From positions 1 to 37,324 of the forward strand of contig CAZEAC010000044.1 in assembly GCA_964510065.1 (NCBI GenBank): DNA of 37,324 bases. The letters run 5' to 3'. Position 1 is the stretch's first letter, and the number at the start of each line of letters is the position of its first letter. Made by a program: the position numbers and the translations under genes. Positions 7,517 to 16,151 of the stretch are shown here, piece after piece. Source of the DNA: CAZEAC01 sp964510065. Its GTDB lineage: Bacteria > Bdellovibrionota_C > UBA2361 > CAIXSY01. The notes beneath the pieces were generated by a model, which saw only the letters and a program-made list of their open reading frames with translations, was not told the origin of the DNA and searched no databases.

Positions 7517-8442
7517 TTGAGAAAGATTTCTGGGTGTGTTGGGCCTTACGCCACGTATTTCAATTGCCAGTGATCGGTAAAAATTTAATCTTTAAGGGTG
7601 GCACCTCGCTTTCAAAGATTTTTAATCTAATTCAACGCTTTTCTGAAGATGTAGATCTTTCGATTCGCAGGGATTATCTCGGTTTTTACGGCGAGAGTGA
7701 CCCGGAAGCCACAGCAAGCACGACTCAGAGAAAGAGAAAAGTCGAGGCATTGCGTGAAAAGTGCAGGAGCTTTGTTAAAGGTGATTTGAAGTTGGAACTG
7801 CGTAAACAGTTTACGTCAGTATTGGGGAGTTATGGATGGTCTCTAGAATCTGACACTGAGGATCCTAACGTTCTTGTTTTTAATTACCCAAAAGCCATTT
7901 CTGCAGAAGGGGTCGGCACATACATTGCGCAGAATGTGCGGTTAGAACTGGGAGCTGGTTCGGACCCTTACCCAATAGATTCTCACAAGCTCACATCCTA
8001 TGCTGGCGAGGATCTTCCCTCGGCTTTTGAGGTAAAAGAAATAAGTGTAATTGCGCTAGAGGCTGAACGAACCTTTTGGGAGAAAGCAACTCTACTGCAT
8101 GCTGAGCATCACCGGCCTGCTGATAAACCAACCGGGGCCAGGGTATCACGTCACTACTATGACATTGCATTGATTGCCCCAACTGATGTCGGCAGACGAG
8201 CACTCTCTGATATTAAGCTTTTAAAAAGGGTGGCAACACATAAGAGCACCTACTTTGCATCAGGCTGGGCCAATTATGGGAGCGCAAAACCAGGCACATT
8301 AAAGCTTGTGCCTCCAAGAGAAAGACTTGACGCGCTCGCTCGTGATTACTCCGCGATGCGCGACATGTTTTTTACGGCGCCGCCAACCTTCGACTCGATA
8401 ATCGGTGTTTTATCGAATTTAGAGAATAAGATTAATTCTTGA
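7513..8442 (+). CDS. AbiEii/AbiGii-type nucleotidyltransferase toxin, N-terminally short
   Basis: A 309-aa member of the AbiEii nucleotidyltransferase family, toxins of type IV toxin-antitoxin and abortive-infection loci that modify tRNA or other acceptors. The catalytic core is intact: GGTSLSK at 29-35 and the acidic pair in RFSEDVDLSI (D46, D48). A family-typical EKDFWVCWALR is at the extreme N-terminus, whereas homologues normally carry a few dozen residues before it. The only usable start is GTG 7513, overlapping the previous stop as GTGA, and the frame is closed upstream by TAG at 7471. The usual AbiEi antitoxin gene is absent. So either a solitary shortened enzyme translated by coupling, or a decaying remnant. 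Confidence 0.75.
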   Translation: MIEKDFWVCWALRHVFQLPVIGKNLIFKGGTSLSKIFNLIQRFSEDVDLSIRRDYLGFYGESDPEATASTTQRKRKVEALREKCRSFVKGDLKLELRKQFTSVLGSYGWSLESDTEDPNVLVFNYPKAISAEGVGTYIAQNVRLELGAGSDPYPIDSHKLTSYAGEDLPSAFEVKEISVIALEAERTFWEKATLLHAEHHRPADKPTGARVSRHYYDIALIAPTDVGRRALSDIKLLKRVATHKSTYFASGWANYGSAKPGTLKLVPPRERLDALARDYSAMRDMFFTAPPTFDSIIGVLSNLENKINS

Positions 8443-8453
8443 AAGGAGCAGAA

Positions 8454-8705
8454 ATGTTTAGACCTACTTTCTTCGTGCTCTATTTTTTCCGATATGTAAA
8501 AGAACCAAAAATACTAACTCATCAATATTACAAGCTGTGCTGCAGCGGCTGCGCAGCTTTATCGTCGCCCGACTTTCCGTTGACTCAGCATTTTGTCCCA
8601 TTTAAAGAGAGCATCGCGGACCCCCACACAATTCACGCAGCTATTGATAGATATAGAAGTGCATTAAAAGTAGGGGAGCACCAGGGAGGTAGCAACTCGC
8701 GTTAG
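8454..8705 (+). CDS. Small unknown protein, possibly the 5' part of the next broken gene
   Basis: A frame of 83 aa begins at ATG 8454 with AAGGAG well placed at 8442-8447, immediately after the AbiEii stop. The product begins MFRPTFFVLYFFRY and includes a CCSGCAALSS patch; no family is recognised. It is in the same frame as the DUF3857 gene that follows and is separated from it only by a TAG at 8703-8705, so it could be the beginning of that gene cut by a third nonsense codon. Equally it could be an independent or chance frame. Confidence 0.35.
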   Translation: MFRPTFFVLYFFRYVKEPKILTHQYYKLCCSGCAALSSPDFPLTQHFVPFKESIADPHTIHAAIDRYRSALKVGEHQGGSNSR

Positions 8706-8711
8706 AACGCG

Positions 8712-10754
8712 TTGCGAACCTACATACAGGCTTCAGGTTTCGATTCAATCTACCGATACGCCACTTTGGGAATTATGCATGACCAGCTGCAATCAATCGT
8801 GACGCACGGCCACCGTGCCACTATTGGACCACCTTCTAAAAAAATCACCCTTGTAGCAGCGGACCTCGAGGCTGCATTGCCCGAAGGATGCAGTGGTTCC
8901 TCATTATTCTACTTGCTATCGGATCGGCAAATTGTAGTCAGCGAATCCGTACAACGCTACAGTTGCTACACCGTTAAGTACCTGACAGCTGCAGGAGTTG
9001 AATCTGGCTCTAATATTGAAATTGAATTCAATCCAGAATTTGAGACTTTTACACTTCACTCCTTGCGCATTTTTCGAGAGGCCAGATGGATTGATTGAAT
9101 TCAATCAACGCCACTCCGAATAATGCAGCGTGAGTCCGATCTGCATATTCAAGTCTATGACGAGCGATATTCCGTCGTTCTATTGCTCGATGATGTTCGG
9201 GTCGGCGACATCGTAGAGTATTCGTATACAATTACCGGATGGAATTCCGTGTTTGACGGGAAGTTCTTTTACGAATTTCCTCTTAAGTATGGTTCGCCCG
9301 TTCACGACTTCCGCATTACAGTATTGCATGACACCAATCGAAAGCTGTCCCACAAAACGCTTCATTCGGAATGCTCACCCACTATTACCGAACAATCGGG
9401 GATGCTCGAGCTCCAATGGGTAATGAGGAGCGTAAAGCCCTATATTTGGGAGCCGAACACGCCGTCATGGCTCGACGAATATCCAAAAGCTTTAATTTCT
9501 GAGTTTCAAAGTTGGCTTGAAGTTGCAAAATGGGGCGCTGAGCTTACTAAAGTTCCCGAAAATCTTTCTCCCGAGCTTCTAGCTACTGCCAATCAGCTCA
9601 AAGCAACAACAAATATAAAATCTCTGGAAAACATGTTAGAATTCGTACAAAACGAGATCCGCTATCTTGCAATTTCTATTGGAATATCATCACACCGACC
9701 ATTCGACCCCAACCTCGTACTCGAGCGACGATTCGGGGACTGTAAAGATAAAACTTTACTGCTTAAAACTCTTCTTAGCTGCATAGGCATCGAGTCAACG
9801 GCGGTACTCGTCAATGGCCAATTCACGCGTTCAACAATGGATAAAATTCCATCACCTAGCGCCTTTGATCATATGATCGTAGTAACAACTGTTGATAATC
9901 AAACTTTATGGCTCGATCCAACAATAAGAGATCAATCAGGATCGTTATTGGAACGCTATCTGCCCGATTATAGTTCATGTCTTGTTCTCAATCAATTTCA
10001 AGACCAATTAACATTAATCCCACGACGAGAGCATAATCCGCTTATCGAAATTGAAGATTATTTTCGTGTTGAGGATTACGCCCGACCGGTCAGTTTGTCA
10101 GTAGAGACTCGATATCATGGATATGAGGCTGACCGAATTCGCTATATCTTTTCGCACAATTCCATTGATGAGTTAGAGAAGGCATGGCTAAAGCACTATG
10201 CGTCTCGATATCCGGATATTTCACGAGTTGGAAGACTGTCGATGACCGATGACAAAGAGAAAAATATTTGACTAGTAACCGAAAAATACTCAATACGCAA
10301 TTTTACAGCGAAGGACAAAGATAATAGCGACAACCGTTGCTCGGTCTCACCTGACTACTTACTCAGATTCATACCGCGCCCGATATTTGCAGGAAGGAAG
10401 CTTCCACTAGGTATTCTTTTTCCCGTTAACATTGTCCAAAAAATCACCGTACACACTCCAAAAACAATTGATGATGCACCACAATTTGATCGTACCTTCA
10501 GCCATCCGGCTTTGGCGTATTCGGCCAAATATCACCGGGAACGTAACAAGCTCATTATGCAATTTAAATTCCAAACATTCGACGACCACATTCTACCAGC
10601 GGCATTTCCAGAATTCCAAAAAATTATCGCCTCAATCCCCATTTCGCCAGGACTAAGCTGGAATCCGCCAACAGCTAAATTAAAGCTGCATGAGCGAATG
10701 CTTTTTTTCGGTATATTGTTTTTAATTCTCACTTATTTACAAAGTAAAATTTAG
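8712..10754 (+). pseudogene. DUF3857/transglutaminase-domain protein broken by two in-frame TGA codons
   Basis: One continuous frame encodes three pieces separated only by TGA at 9096-9098 and 10269-10271. Piece 1 and the start of piece 2 form a DUF3857 domain (FTLHSLRIFREARWID, then LLDDVRVGDIVEYSYTITG). Piece 2 continues into a transglutaminase-like fold with the catalytic triad signatures ERRFGDCKDKTLLLK (Cys), AFDHMIVVTT (His) and LWLDPTIRD (Asp). Piece 3 is the C-terminal beta domain ending in a hydrophobic helix (MLFFGILFLILTYL). Each TGA replaces a place where arginine would suit the family, consistent with CGA-to-TGA transitions. The 5' end is uncertain (TTG 8712; no signal peptide seen). 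Elsewhere in the window TGA ends genes normally, so recoding is unlikely. Confidence 0.75.
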
Positions 10755-10816
10755 TGCAGTTGTAGAATACAACGAAAGCAAGAGGGAACCCGGCTGGTTT
10801 AACTAGAGGCAAACAA

Positions 10817-11638
10817 ATGATGAGAATAATTAAAATAACTGTTTTGGTTCTTTTAATTTTACCCGCACTTCTCGTGTTGGTCGATCCATATATTGGCGGA
10901 ATTGCAGGAGCATTCGGCAATTCATCAGATAGCTCACATCAGCGTGGCTATGCAATCAGTGCCTTTTTTGGCGCGCTGTTATTCCCGTTTGTTCTCTCGG
11001 CAATAATCTGCCGATTTCGGGGTACACATAAAAACTTCGAATCGATTCTCTTCGGTGCATGCATAATCACCTGGATTGCGGCGGCGGGTCAGTTGTCGCG
11101 TCCGAAAAATAAGGTAGCTCAGTCGGAGCTTCTCGCTACTAGTGGCTCAACATTGCAGCAAATCGACAATCAAACTCTATCAGTGGCCGGGTTTTTCAAG
11201 CTGCGGTCACCTGACGAGACGGGAAACTGGGACCAAACTCAAAGTCCTAATCCCGCAATTGGCTTGCAGGGGTACGTATTGAACACTCAGGACGAGGACC
11301 TTAATAACTGCACCGTCACCGTGGCGTTTTGGCCAGCAGATGTTCAAAGCAAGGAAGACTTCGATAGTGCGACTGCTGGAATGATCAAGGGAATTAAAAA
11401 GCAGCTCGAAACAAGCGGCTTCAGCTTACTCCTGGAAAGCTCAACTCCGATGACGACTCCATTGCCAAATAGCCGTAGAGTAAGCTTCGCATTTAAGGCG
11501 GAGAATGGCGAGGAAGGTAGTTCTGAAAGCTATCTCTCAGCGGCACGGCAAGGGTTGGCAACTGTCTCAACTGCGTGCAGCGGACAAGCCGCTTCACAAG
11601 TAATGACGAGAATACTTGGCGGGCTCGCACCGCTGTAA
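10817..11638 (+). CDS. Unknown membrane-anchored protein
   Basis: A 273-aa protein not recognised as a known family. Three hydrophobic segments lie in the first 100 residues: about 4-22 (IKITVLVLLILPALLVLV), 48-64 (ISAFFGALLFPFVLSAI) and 79-92. A soluble domain of about 170 residues follows, with Ser/Thr-rich surfaces and two cysteines. The domain resembles a small alpha/beta lipoprotein-type fold, but this is only an impression. ATG 10817 (or 10820) has a weak GAGG upstream. The spacing to the broken upstream gene is 62 nt, so the two could have been co-transcribed. Confidence 0.6.
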   Translation: MMRIIKITVLVLLILPALLVLVDPYIGGIAGAFGNSSDSSHQRGYAISAFFGALLFPFVLSAIICRFRGTHKNFESILFGACIITWIAAAGQLSRPKNKVAQSELLATSGSTLQQIDNQTLSVAGFFKLRSPDETGNWDQTQSPNPAIGLQGYVLNTQDEDLNNCTVTVAFWPADVQSKEDFDSATAGMIKGIKKQLETSGFSLLLESSTPMTTPLPNSRRVSFAFKAENGEEGSSESYLSAARQGLATVSTACSGQAASQVMTRILGGLAPL

Positions 11639-12543
11639 GCTTACGTAAAAAGTATCAAGGACGCCCACACGGTCTTAGATATTGGAAGACGCGCTTTTAC
11701 TCGTGATTCCAATAAACTAGAGGGGCGCTACTAAGGGCCCAAAATATGACCGACTTCGGTCCCTTAAACTTCTCAATGCATATAAAATACCTCCCCGATA
11801 TTTAACTCTGCCGAGCGCACAATGGGGGTAGTATGGACATGCACGCACCAAATAAAATGGGAAGATAAAGAAATCGCTCGAGGCGCTCGGAAGGTTAAAG
11901 GTCACGCCGTTTTCACTCTGGTTGCTCAGCGATGGTAAATTAGAGCATGACGAATTATTGTGCAAGGAATAGCTTCCGATAACTCGCGTTTATCGGATCC
12001 TCCCCCATCCCAAAAGCCTCCTCCGAATCTCTTCTCACGGCACAGTGAGATTTATCGTCTCGGCATGAATACGCACTGCCTGTCCTTGAGTCCATGGCCG
12101 ACAGGGTAGGGAGCTCAAAACAGTGATAGAGTGTAGTTACGAAAAGCGGGCAGATAAGGGTATAAATCGCAGTGAGCGATTGGATTTAATATTCAGATAG
12201 CAGCGAGAATTAGAGCCGGGCAGGGCGGATATTTGAGGGAACGGTGCAGCTGCATAGGCGGGAGGGAGGTATCAGGATCCGCTGGTGATCTATGATATCG
12301 TCTCGCAAATTCAATGCCCCAGAATTTAACTTGTTCCCAAGTCGAAAAAACTTGGGGTAGGCATCTATGTAATTCCTCAAATGATCCAATTTTGATCCAA
12401 AATGCTACAGTAGGCTTCACGAACCTACAGTGGCCTTCAGCAAACTAACGCTTGACTGCTCGCGCTATTTGCCTGATATTGCAATCGTATTTAAAGCTCC
12501 GGCGTGATTGATTCTTTCACCGAAAATCGTGAAATGGGCCCAG
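11639..12543. other. Long non-coding gap, first part
   Basis: About 900 bp without a credible gene: short frames on the minus strand (11717-11965, 12193-12420) lack ribosome binding sites and family signatures. A 6-bp hairpin GACCGA/TCGGTC lies near 11748. The stretch leads up to the tRNA fragment at 12544 and probably represents eroded mobile-element sequence. Confidence 0.5.
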
Positions 12544-12590
12544 CGAGTTTCCTAAACTTGGGGTCGGGGGTTCGAAACCCTCCGGGGACG
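12544..12590 (+). pseudogene. 3' half of tRNA-Arg(CCT), probable attachment-site relic
   Basis: The bases fold as the right-hand part of a tRNA: anticodon stem CGAGT/ACTTG (12544-12548 with 12556-12560, one G-U pair), loop TTCCTAA with anticodon CCT, variable loop GGGTC, T-stem GGGGG/CCCTC around TTCGAAA (12571-12577), then acceptor strand CGGGGAC and discriminator G. There is no encoded CCA. The expected acceptor 5' strand (GTCCCCG) and D arm are missing upstream. A tRNA cut at the anticodon arm is the usual product of tyrosine-integrase insertion into a tRNA gene. Confidence 0.75.
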
Positions 12591-12757
12591 CTTGAAGTAG
12601 CAGGGTCCAGAACCCACGATTATCTTTACAAAACGCGAGCAGGCGAGCGTTTTTGGATTGCGAGCGGAGCGAGCAGCTGATCGGGGGTTCGAAACCCTCC
12701 GGGGACGCTTGAAGTAGCAGGGTCCAGAACCCACGATTATCTTTACAAAACGCGAGC
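12564..12757. repeat. 77-bp direct repeat containing the tRNA T-arm and acceptor end
   Basis: The 77 bases 12564-12640 recur exactly at 12681-12757, a period of 117 bp. Each copy starts in the tRNA variable/T-stem region and runs about 50 bp past the tRNA end, through GCTTGAAGTAGCAGGGTCC and on to CGCGAGC. After the second copy a short TTACGTGCTCCGG doublet occurs (about 12775-12800). The duplication of a tRNA end plus flank suggests successive integration events or slippage at an attachment site. Confidence 0.9.
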
Positions 12758-12930
12758 CAGCGAGCGTCGATGGATTACGTGCTCCGGTTTACGTGCTCCG
12801 GCCAAAAAACGGGCCGTTCTTTTTTAATTTTATTTTGTAGCAGGTACATCGCTTTCTCCAAGCGAGCTCAGTAGAAGATATGAGTTTGTTTGGAGAATGA
12901 TGGGTGAAATAGGTTTTAGTTATTGTGAGG

Positions 12931-12993
12931 CAGAGTGAAGCGCAAAGGCAGCGGGCCTTTATGCTTCACTCTGAGGCCAGCGAGAATTCGCTG
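12931..12993. promoter_or_regulatory. Two adjacent hairpins upstream of the GIN-domain gene
   Basis: A long hairpin pairs CAGAGTGAAGC (12931-12941) with GCTTCACTCTG (12963-12973) and, after a 2-by-2 internal loop, AAAGGC with GCCTTT. A second hairpin, CAGCGA/TCGCTG (12978-12993), follows at once. There is no poly-T tract. They lie 23-85 nt before the ATG at 13016, which has no visible ribosome binding site, so a role in leader structure is conceivable; a dispersed repeat is the alternative. Confidence 0.5.
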
Positions 12994-13015
12994 CAACTTC
13001 ATCTCGCAATAAATA

Positions 13016-13849
13016 ATGAAAACAACACTACTTGAAAATCGCTTCACTGTCAGTGAGCTCCCTACGATTGATCTTGGTCAGATCCCCAGCCTCGTTAAGA
13101 TTTCGCGCGGACCCGCTGGATCCGTCGGAGTTAAAGTTACCGGTCCAGATAAGTATCGGAATGAGGTTAGTGCCGAGCAATCAGGGGACACGGTCAACAT
13201 TCGTGGTCCTCGGAATTACAGCTCGCTTACGATTGTCTCTGGACAGGGGCGAACCGTGGTCTCCAATGTTCGCTCCGCAGGAACAGTTGTGATTTCTGAC
13301 GGTCGTATTGTCATCGACGGAAGAGACGTTACCGAAGAGTCGCGTCAACCCGCGAATTCTGAGCCGCTGATATTTGAACTTACAATTCCCGAGGGCTCGC
13401 ACTTAACTCTTCGTCAAGTTGGCGAGTTGGAATGTCCGGTTCGTATCGGCAAAGTTCGCCTCAATCTTGGCGGGCAGTCGAAATTGGGGATGGAAGAGGT
13501 CGCCGATCTCAGCGGCCGGATTTCCGGACAGTCGTCGATCACGATAGCTCGGTTCGTTGGTCCTCGCTTTCAGCTCGACGCCAGTGGCCAGTCGGAGATT
13601 GACGTCTCAGGCTTTAATGAAGCCGAGGTCGATATTTCAGTCTCTGGGCAGGGGGAGGCGAGTCTCGAGGGCAATTTCAGCGCAATCGAGGCGAACGTGT
13701 CGGGACAGTCTAAAATCAAGACAAAGGGCGTCGTAAGCGGCAACTACGAGGCATCCGCCTCGGGCATGAGCTCTGTCCGACACCGCGGATCGGTCAAAGG
13801 TCGGGTTTCACGCAACGCCGACTTCATGTCCACGATCAGCATTGATTGA
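13016..13849 (+). CDS. GIN-domain (DUF2807-like) beta-solenoid protein
   Basis: A 277-aa protein resembling the putative auto-transporter adhesin head GIN domain. The second half has five iterations of an SGQS/SGQG motif (NLGGQSKL, RISGQSSITI, DASGQSEIDV, SVSGQGEASL, NVSGQSKIKT), the pattern of a right-handed beta-solenoid with Gly-Gln turns. Residues 60-110 are also beta-rich. Unlike most GIN proteins it starts with MKTTLLENRFTVSELPTIDL and has no signal peptide, so it would be cytoplasmic as read. No ribosome binding site precedes the ATG. The function is unknown. Confidence 0.6.
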   Translation: MKTTLLENRFTVSELPTIDLGQIPSLVKISRGPAGSVGVKVTGPDKYRNEVSAEQSGDTVNIRGPRNYSSLTIVSGQGRTVVSNVRSAGTVVISDGRIVIDGRDVTEESRQPANSEPLIFELTIPEGSHLTLRQVGELECPVRIGKVRLNLGGQSKLGMEEVADLSGRISGQSSITIARFVGPRFQLDASGQSEIDVSGFNEAEVDISVSGQGEASLEGNFSAIEANVSGQSKIKTKGVVSGNYEASASGMSSVRHRGSVKGRVSRNADFMSTISID

Positions 13850-14225
13850 CTTGAGATAACGAGGCCAAGGTTTTTTGGGACTTGCGAGCAAGTCGAGAAT
13901 GATTAGCACCCATCATTCTCCCTCAGTTTATTAGCCTAGCTCATACTCTCGGTTGCTATGCCGAAAGGCAGCTGAGAGAAAAGATCGGGCAAAAAGTTGC
14001 CTTCCGTTCGCCAGTATTGGGCAGACCGAGTAGTCCTTCGCCAACGCCGAGTCCGGACAGAATGACCCTCTCTTTGGAGGTTACTGTGCATAACCGCACA
14101 CAACTATACTGCCGTATTCTATAGCAAAAATGTCGGTGCGGTTGCTTACCTGGGATATTTTGATAGTGTGAGAAGAGTAGGGGCAATACTTAGTTATCCG
14201 CTGAATGAATTTTTGAGACATCTGT
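13850..14225. other. Non-coding gap
   Basis: 376 bp between two plus-strand genes. No convincing frame, RNA gene or repeat was seen apart from a short GGTTA/TAACC symmetry near 14080-14096. Confidence 0.5.
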
Positions 14226-14651
14226 ATGAGCGTATCGCGGGGTTCAGTATTCGTTATAGTAATATATTTGTTGCCTCGCCTTTTGTTTGCAGAAACTACT
14301 GCCCCTGCTCAACAACCCCACCCCTATAATTGTCCTCCTGCAGCGGTGAGGGACAGCATCGAGTCCAACATTCTTGAAGCGGTGAAGCGGGCCAACAAGT
14401 GCGCGCACACGAAGGATTGCGTAGAGTTTGGCGGAGTTGGTTGCAATCTCCTGGTCAATCGTTCGGAAGTAGGTCGACTGATGGCTTTGATGCTCGAAAA
14501 GATGAGGGGCATTGATTGTACACTTTTCCCATTGGAACCCTGTGCTATGCGAGAGGGTGTTGTATTGTGTGTTCATGGCCAATGCGAAAGACTTACACTC
14601 GGTGAATCCGAGGACCTCGAGGCATCGGGAATGAAAATACAAATGAAATAG
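14226..14651 (+). CDS. Small secreted cysteine-rich protein
   Basis: A 141-aa exported protein with a signal peptide (residues 1-22, VFVIVIYLLPRLLFA-E). The mature part carries spaced cysteines in the order CPP, NKCAHTKDCVEFGGVGCN, IDCTLFPLEPC, VLCVHGQCERL. This matches a widespread type of small periplasmic protein in which CxxxxDC, GCN and a final C-x3-GxC are conserved and probably disulfide-bonded. The biochemical role is unknown. Confidence 0.6.
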   Translation: MSVSRGSVFVIVIYLLPRLLFAETTAPAQQPHPYNCPPAAVRDSIESNILEAVKRANKCAHTKDCVEFGGVGCNLLVNRSEVGRLMALMLEKMRGIDCTLFPLEPCAMREGVVLCVHGQCERLTLGESEDLEASGMKIQMK

Positions 14652-15014
14652 GAAAGCGGATAACCCATCCGAGAACCACACCGCGCTAACTATGCTGGTT
14701 GTCGCGGAGGAGATCGGCGGGTGGTTTCGGAAATGTTGAACCTCGGCTCATTCCCTCAGAGAACGCGCGCAAAGCAGACATTTGATAATTTGATTTAAAA
14801 TCGAAGATTGTTTTGCAACTTAACAATTAAAATAAATTTGGAGTGCTATCTAATGGCGCATGCTTTTCCTCGGGTTTTAGTTCGATTTCAAACCAATTGC
14901 GCGCGCGATCTCTACCATGAGAAAAGTTAGAGGCGCACTCTCCGAATCTGGACGTCGCGCGATGAAAAATGTGAGAAACCGGGGTTAATAGCTATAGAGC
15001 ATAGCTTGAAAAGC
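14652..15014. other. Non-coding gap
   Basis: 363 bp downstream of the cysteine-rich protein and downstream of the minus-strand 15015-15590 gene (convergent). AT-rich in its centre (14770-14840); no gene, RNA or strong terminator recognised. Confidence 0.5.
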
Positions 15015-15590
15015 TCATTTGCCAACTGGCTGTTTGCGTCCTGACTTGATCGGCTCCCCCGCCGAATCATACTGCACCTTCGGAGCGTCCTGCTGGCGCG
15101 CGACGGTTTCATCGAGCAACTCGCTCATATCTCTAGCCCAGGCCGGCTCCCTTCTTTGAGCATAATACGGCCGCGAAGCGGCTTGCTGGGCGGGGCGGGG
15201 AGCGCTTTGGGATTTTCTCTCTGCTTTTGCCGGAGGTGGCTCCGCGCGGGTGGCGCGTAAATAATGATCAATCGCGCCGGTAAGCGCGGCGGAATCTATA
15301 GAAAATGATTTCGCCTCCTCTGCGATAAGCGTTGTCGAGTTTGCTTTGGGGGTTGCTTCGATCTGAGCGCATGTCGCAATAAAGTCGACGATTCTTATTT
15401 TGCCTGTGAGAGTATATTTTGCAAGCGCGCTTTGGGCGCGGCTTCGTAGCCAATTTCCTAAAGCTTCGTCGACTCTGCTGCGCGTGAGCGCTAACGGTTT
15501 CTTCTCAGCGTTCTCGGCGGGAGGTTTCTCTTCTATGGGACCCCCGACGATACCCTGTCTGCCGAATTTTGGATGTTGGCTGTGCTTCAT
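15015..15590 (-). CDS. Unknown Ala/Pro/Lys-rich protein
   Basis: Start placed at ATG 15590 (MKHSQHPKFGRQGIVGG), preceded by GGGGAAGGA at suitable spacing; the open frame upstream to 15722 has no such site. The 191-aa product has a Pro/Glu-rich linker, a predicted helical middle (SRVDEALGNWLRSRAQSALA) and a second low-complexity Ala/Pro/Arg segment before a charged C-terminus. No family is recognised. A cytoplasmic scaffold-like protein with a short helical domain is all that can be said. Confidence 0.6.
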   Translation of the reverse strand: MKHSQHPKFGRQGIVGGPIEEKPPAENAEKKPLALTRSRVDEALGNWLRSRAQSALAKYTLTGKIRIVDFIATCAQIEATPKANSTTLIAEEAKSFSIDSAALTGAIDHYLRATRAEPPPAKAERKSQSAPRPAQQAASRPYYAQRREPAWARDMSELLDETVARQQDAPKVQYDSAGEPIKSGRKQPVGK

Positions 15591-15772
15591 CGAATCCTTC
15601 CCCTTATAAAACGTCCTAGCCCCAACACTGTTATGGGGTGAAGTAGGCACAATGTCGTCTGATTTATTAATGGCTAAGCTATTGAAATAACGAATGAAAA
15701 CTGGCAAGCATCTCTTTGTCAATCGAGCTCGCCATCTTGAGTAGATCTCGAAATTAGGAGATTATGTTTATT

Positions 15773-15798
15773 ATGGGCCTTGTAGCCCCATTTTTTTT
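15773..15798 (+). terminator. Intrinsic terminator or attenuator just before the 15817 gene
   Basis: ATGGG/CCCAT (or GGGC/GCCC) pairs around a short loop and is followed by eight T residues (15791-15798). It sits between the divergent 15590 gene and the plus-strand gene starting at 15817, only about 3 nt before that gene's AGGAG site. Confidence 0.6.
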
Positions 15799-15816
15799 GT
15801 CAGGAGTTTGTGTCCC

Positions 15817-16128
15817 ATGTCAGTAGCAGAAGTGTCATCCGCCAGCGAGTATCAGTACAACACCACGGGCAACGTTCGTGCCCCACGCCAGGCCGATGGA
15901 GCAATCGAAGTAATGCTTGATGTAAAATTAGTACAGCAAAACTATGCCACACCAGATTATTTGGCGACCCTTGGTGGTCAGGCCGGCGAAGCCAGAGCCG
16001 CAGGCTTTGTGCTTGGCTTTCAACCGGCTTCGGTGCTCGGCATTGAGACTCTCAATGAGTTGACCGGACAGTGGCGCCCAATCACCGCGAACAGCATGCT
16101 TGCGGTTGTCGCAAGTCTTCCTGAATAA
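15817..16128 (+). CDS. Unknown 103-aa protein
   Basis: The ATG at 15817 is preceded by AGGAG (15802-15806). The product (MSVAEVSSASEYQYNTTGNV...) has no signal peptide or membrane segment and no family match that I recognise. Its centre reads DVKLVQQNYATPDYLATLGG. It stands behind a terminator-like hairpin, so expression may be attenuated. Convergent with the secreted protein at 16152. Confidence 0.55.
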   Translation: MSVAEVSSASEYQYNTTGNVRAPRQADGAIEVMLDVKLVQQNYATPDYLATLGGQAGEARAAGFVLGFQPASVLGIETLNELTGQWRPITANSMLAVVASLPE

Positions 16129-16151
16129 ATTTTTCAGGCTGCCTTCGAAAA

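Noticed and set aside
8712..10754. UGA recoding (stop read as amino acid) to explain the two TGA codons
   Set aside because: Other genes in the window, such as the nirV-like, AbiEii and 13016 genes, end normally with TGA, and no selenocysteine insertion-type hairpin or Cys-aligned position was seen.
11717..12420. Two short minus-strand frames in the long gap
   Set aside because: No ribosome binding sites, composition unlike neighbours, no recognisable family; left as non-coding.
12552..12734. Minus-strand 60-aa frame with a repeated peptide
   Set aside because: It is the antisense of the duplicated tRNA 3' end and flank; the peptide repeat simply reflects the DNA repeat and there is no ribosome binding site.
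12564..12757. CRISPR-like array
   Set aside because: Only two copies with a 40-bp interval and a tRNA-derived repeat; no cas genes anywhere in the window.
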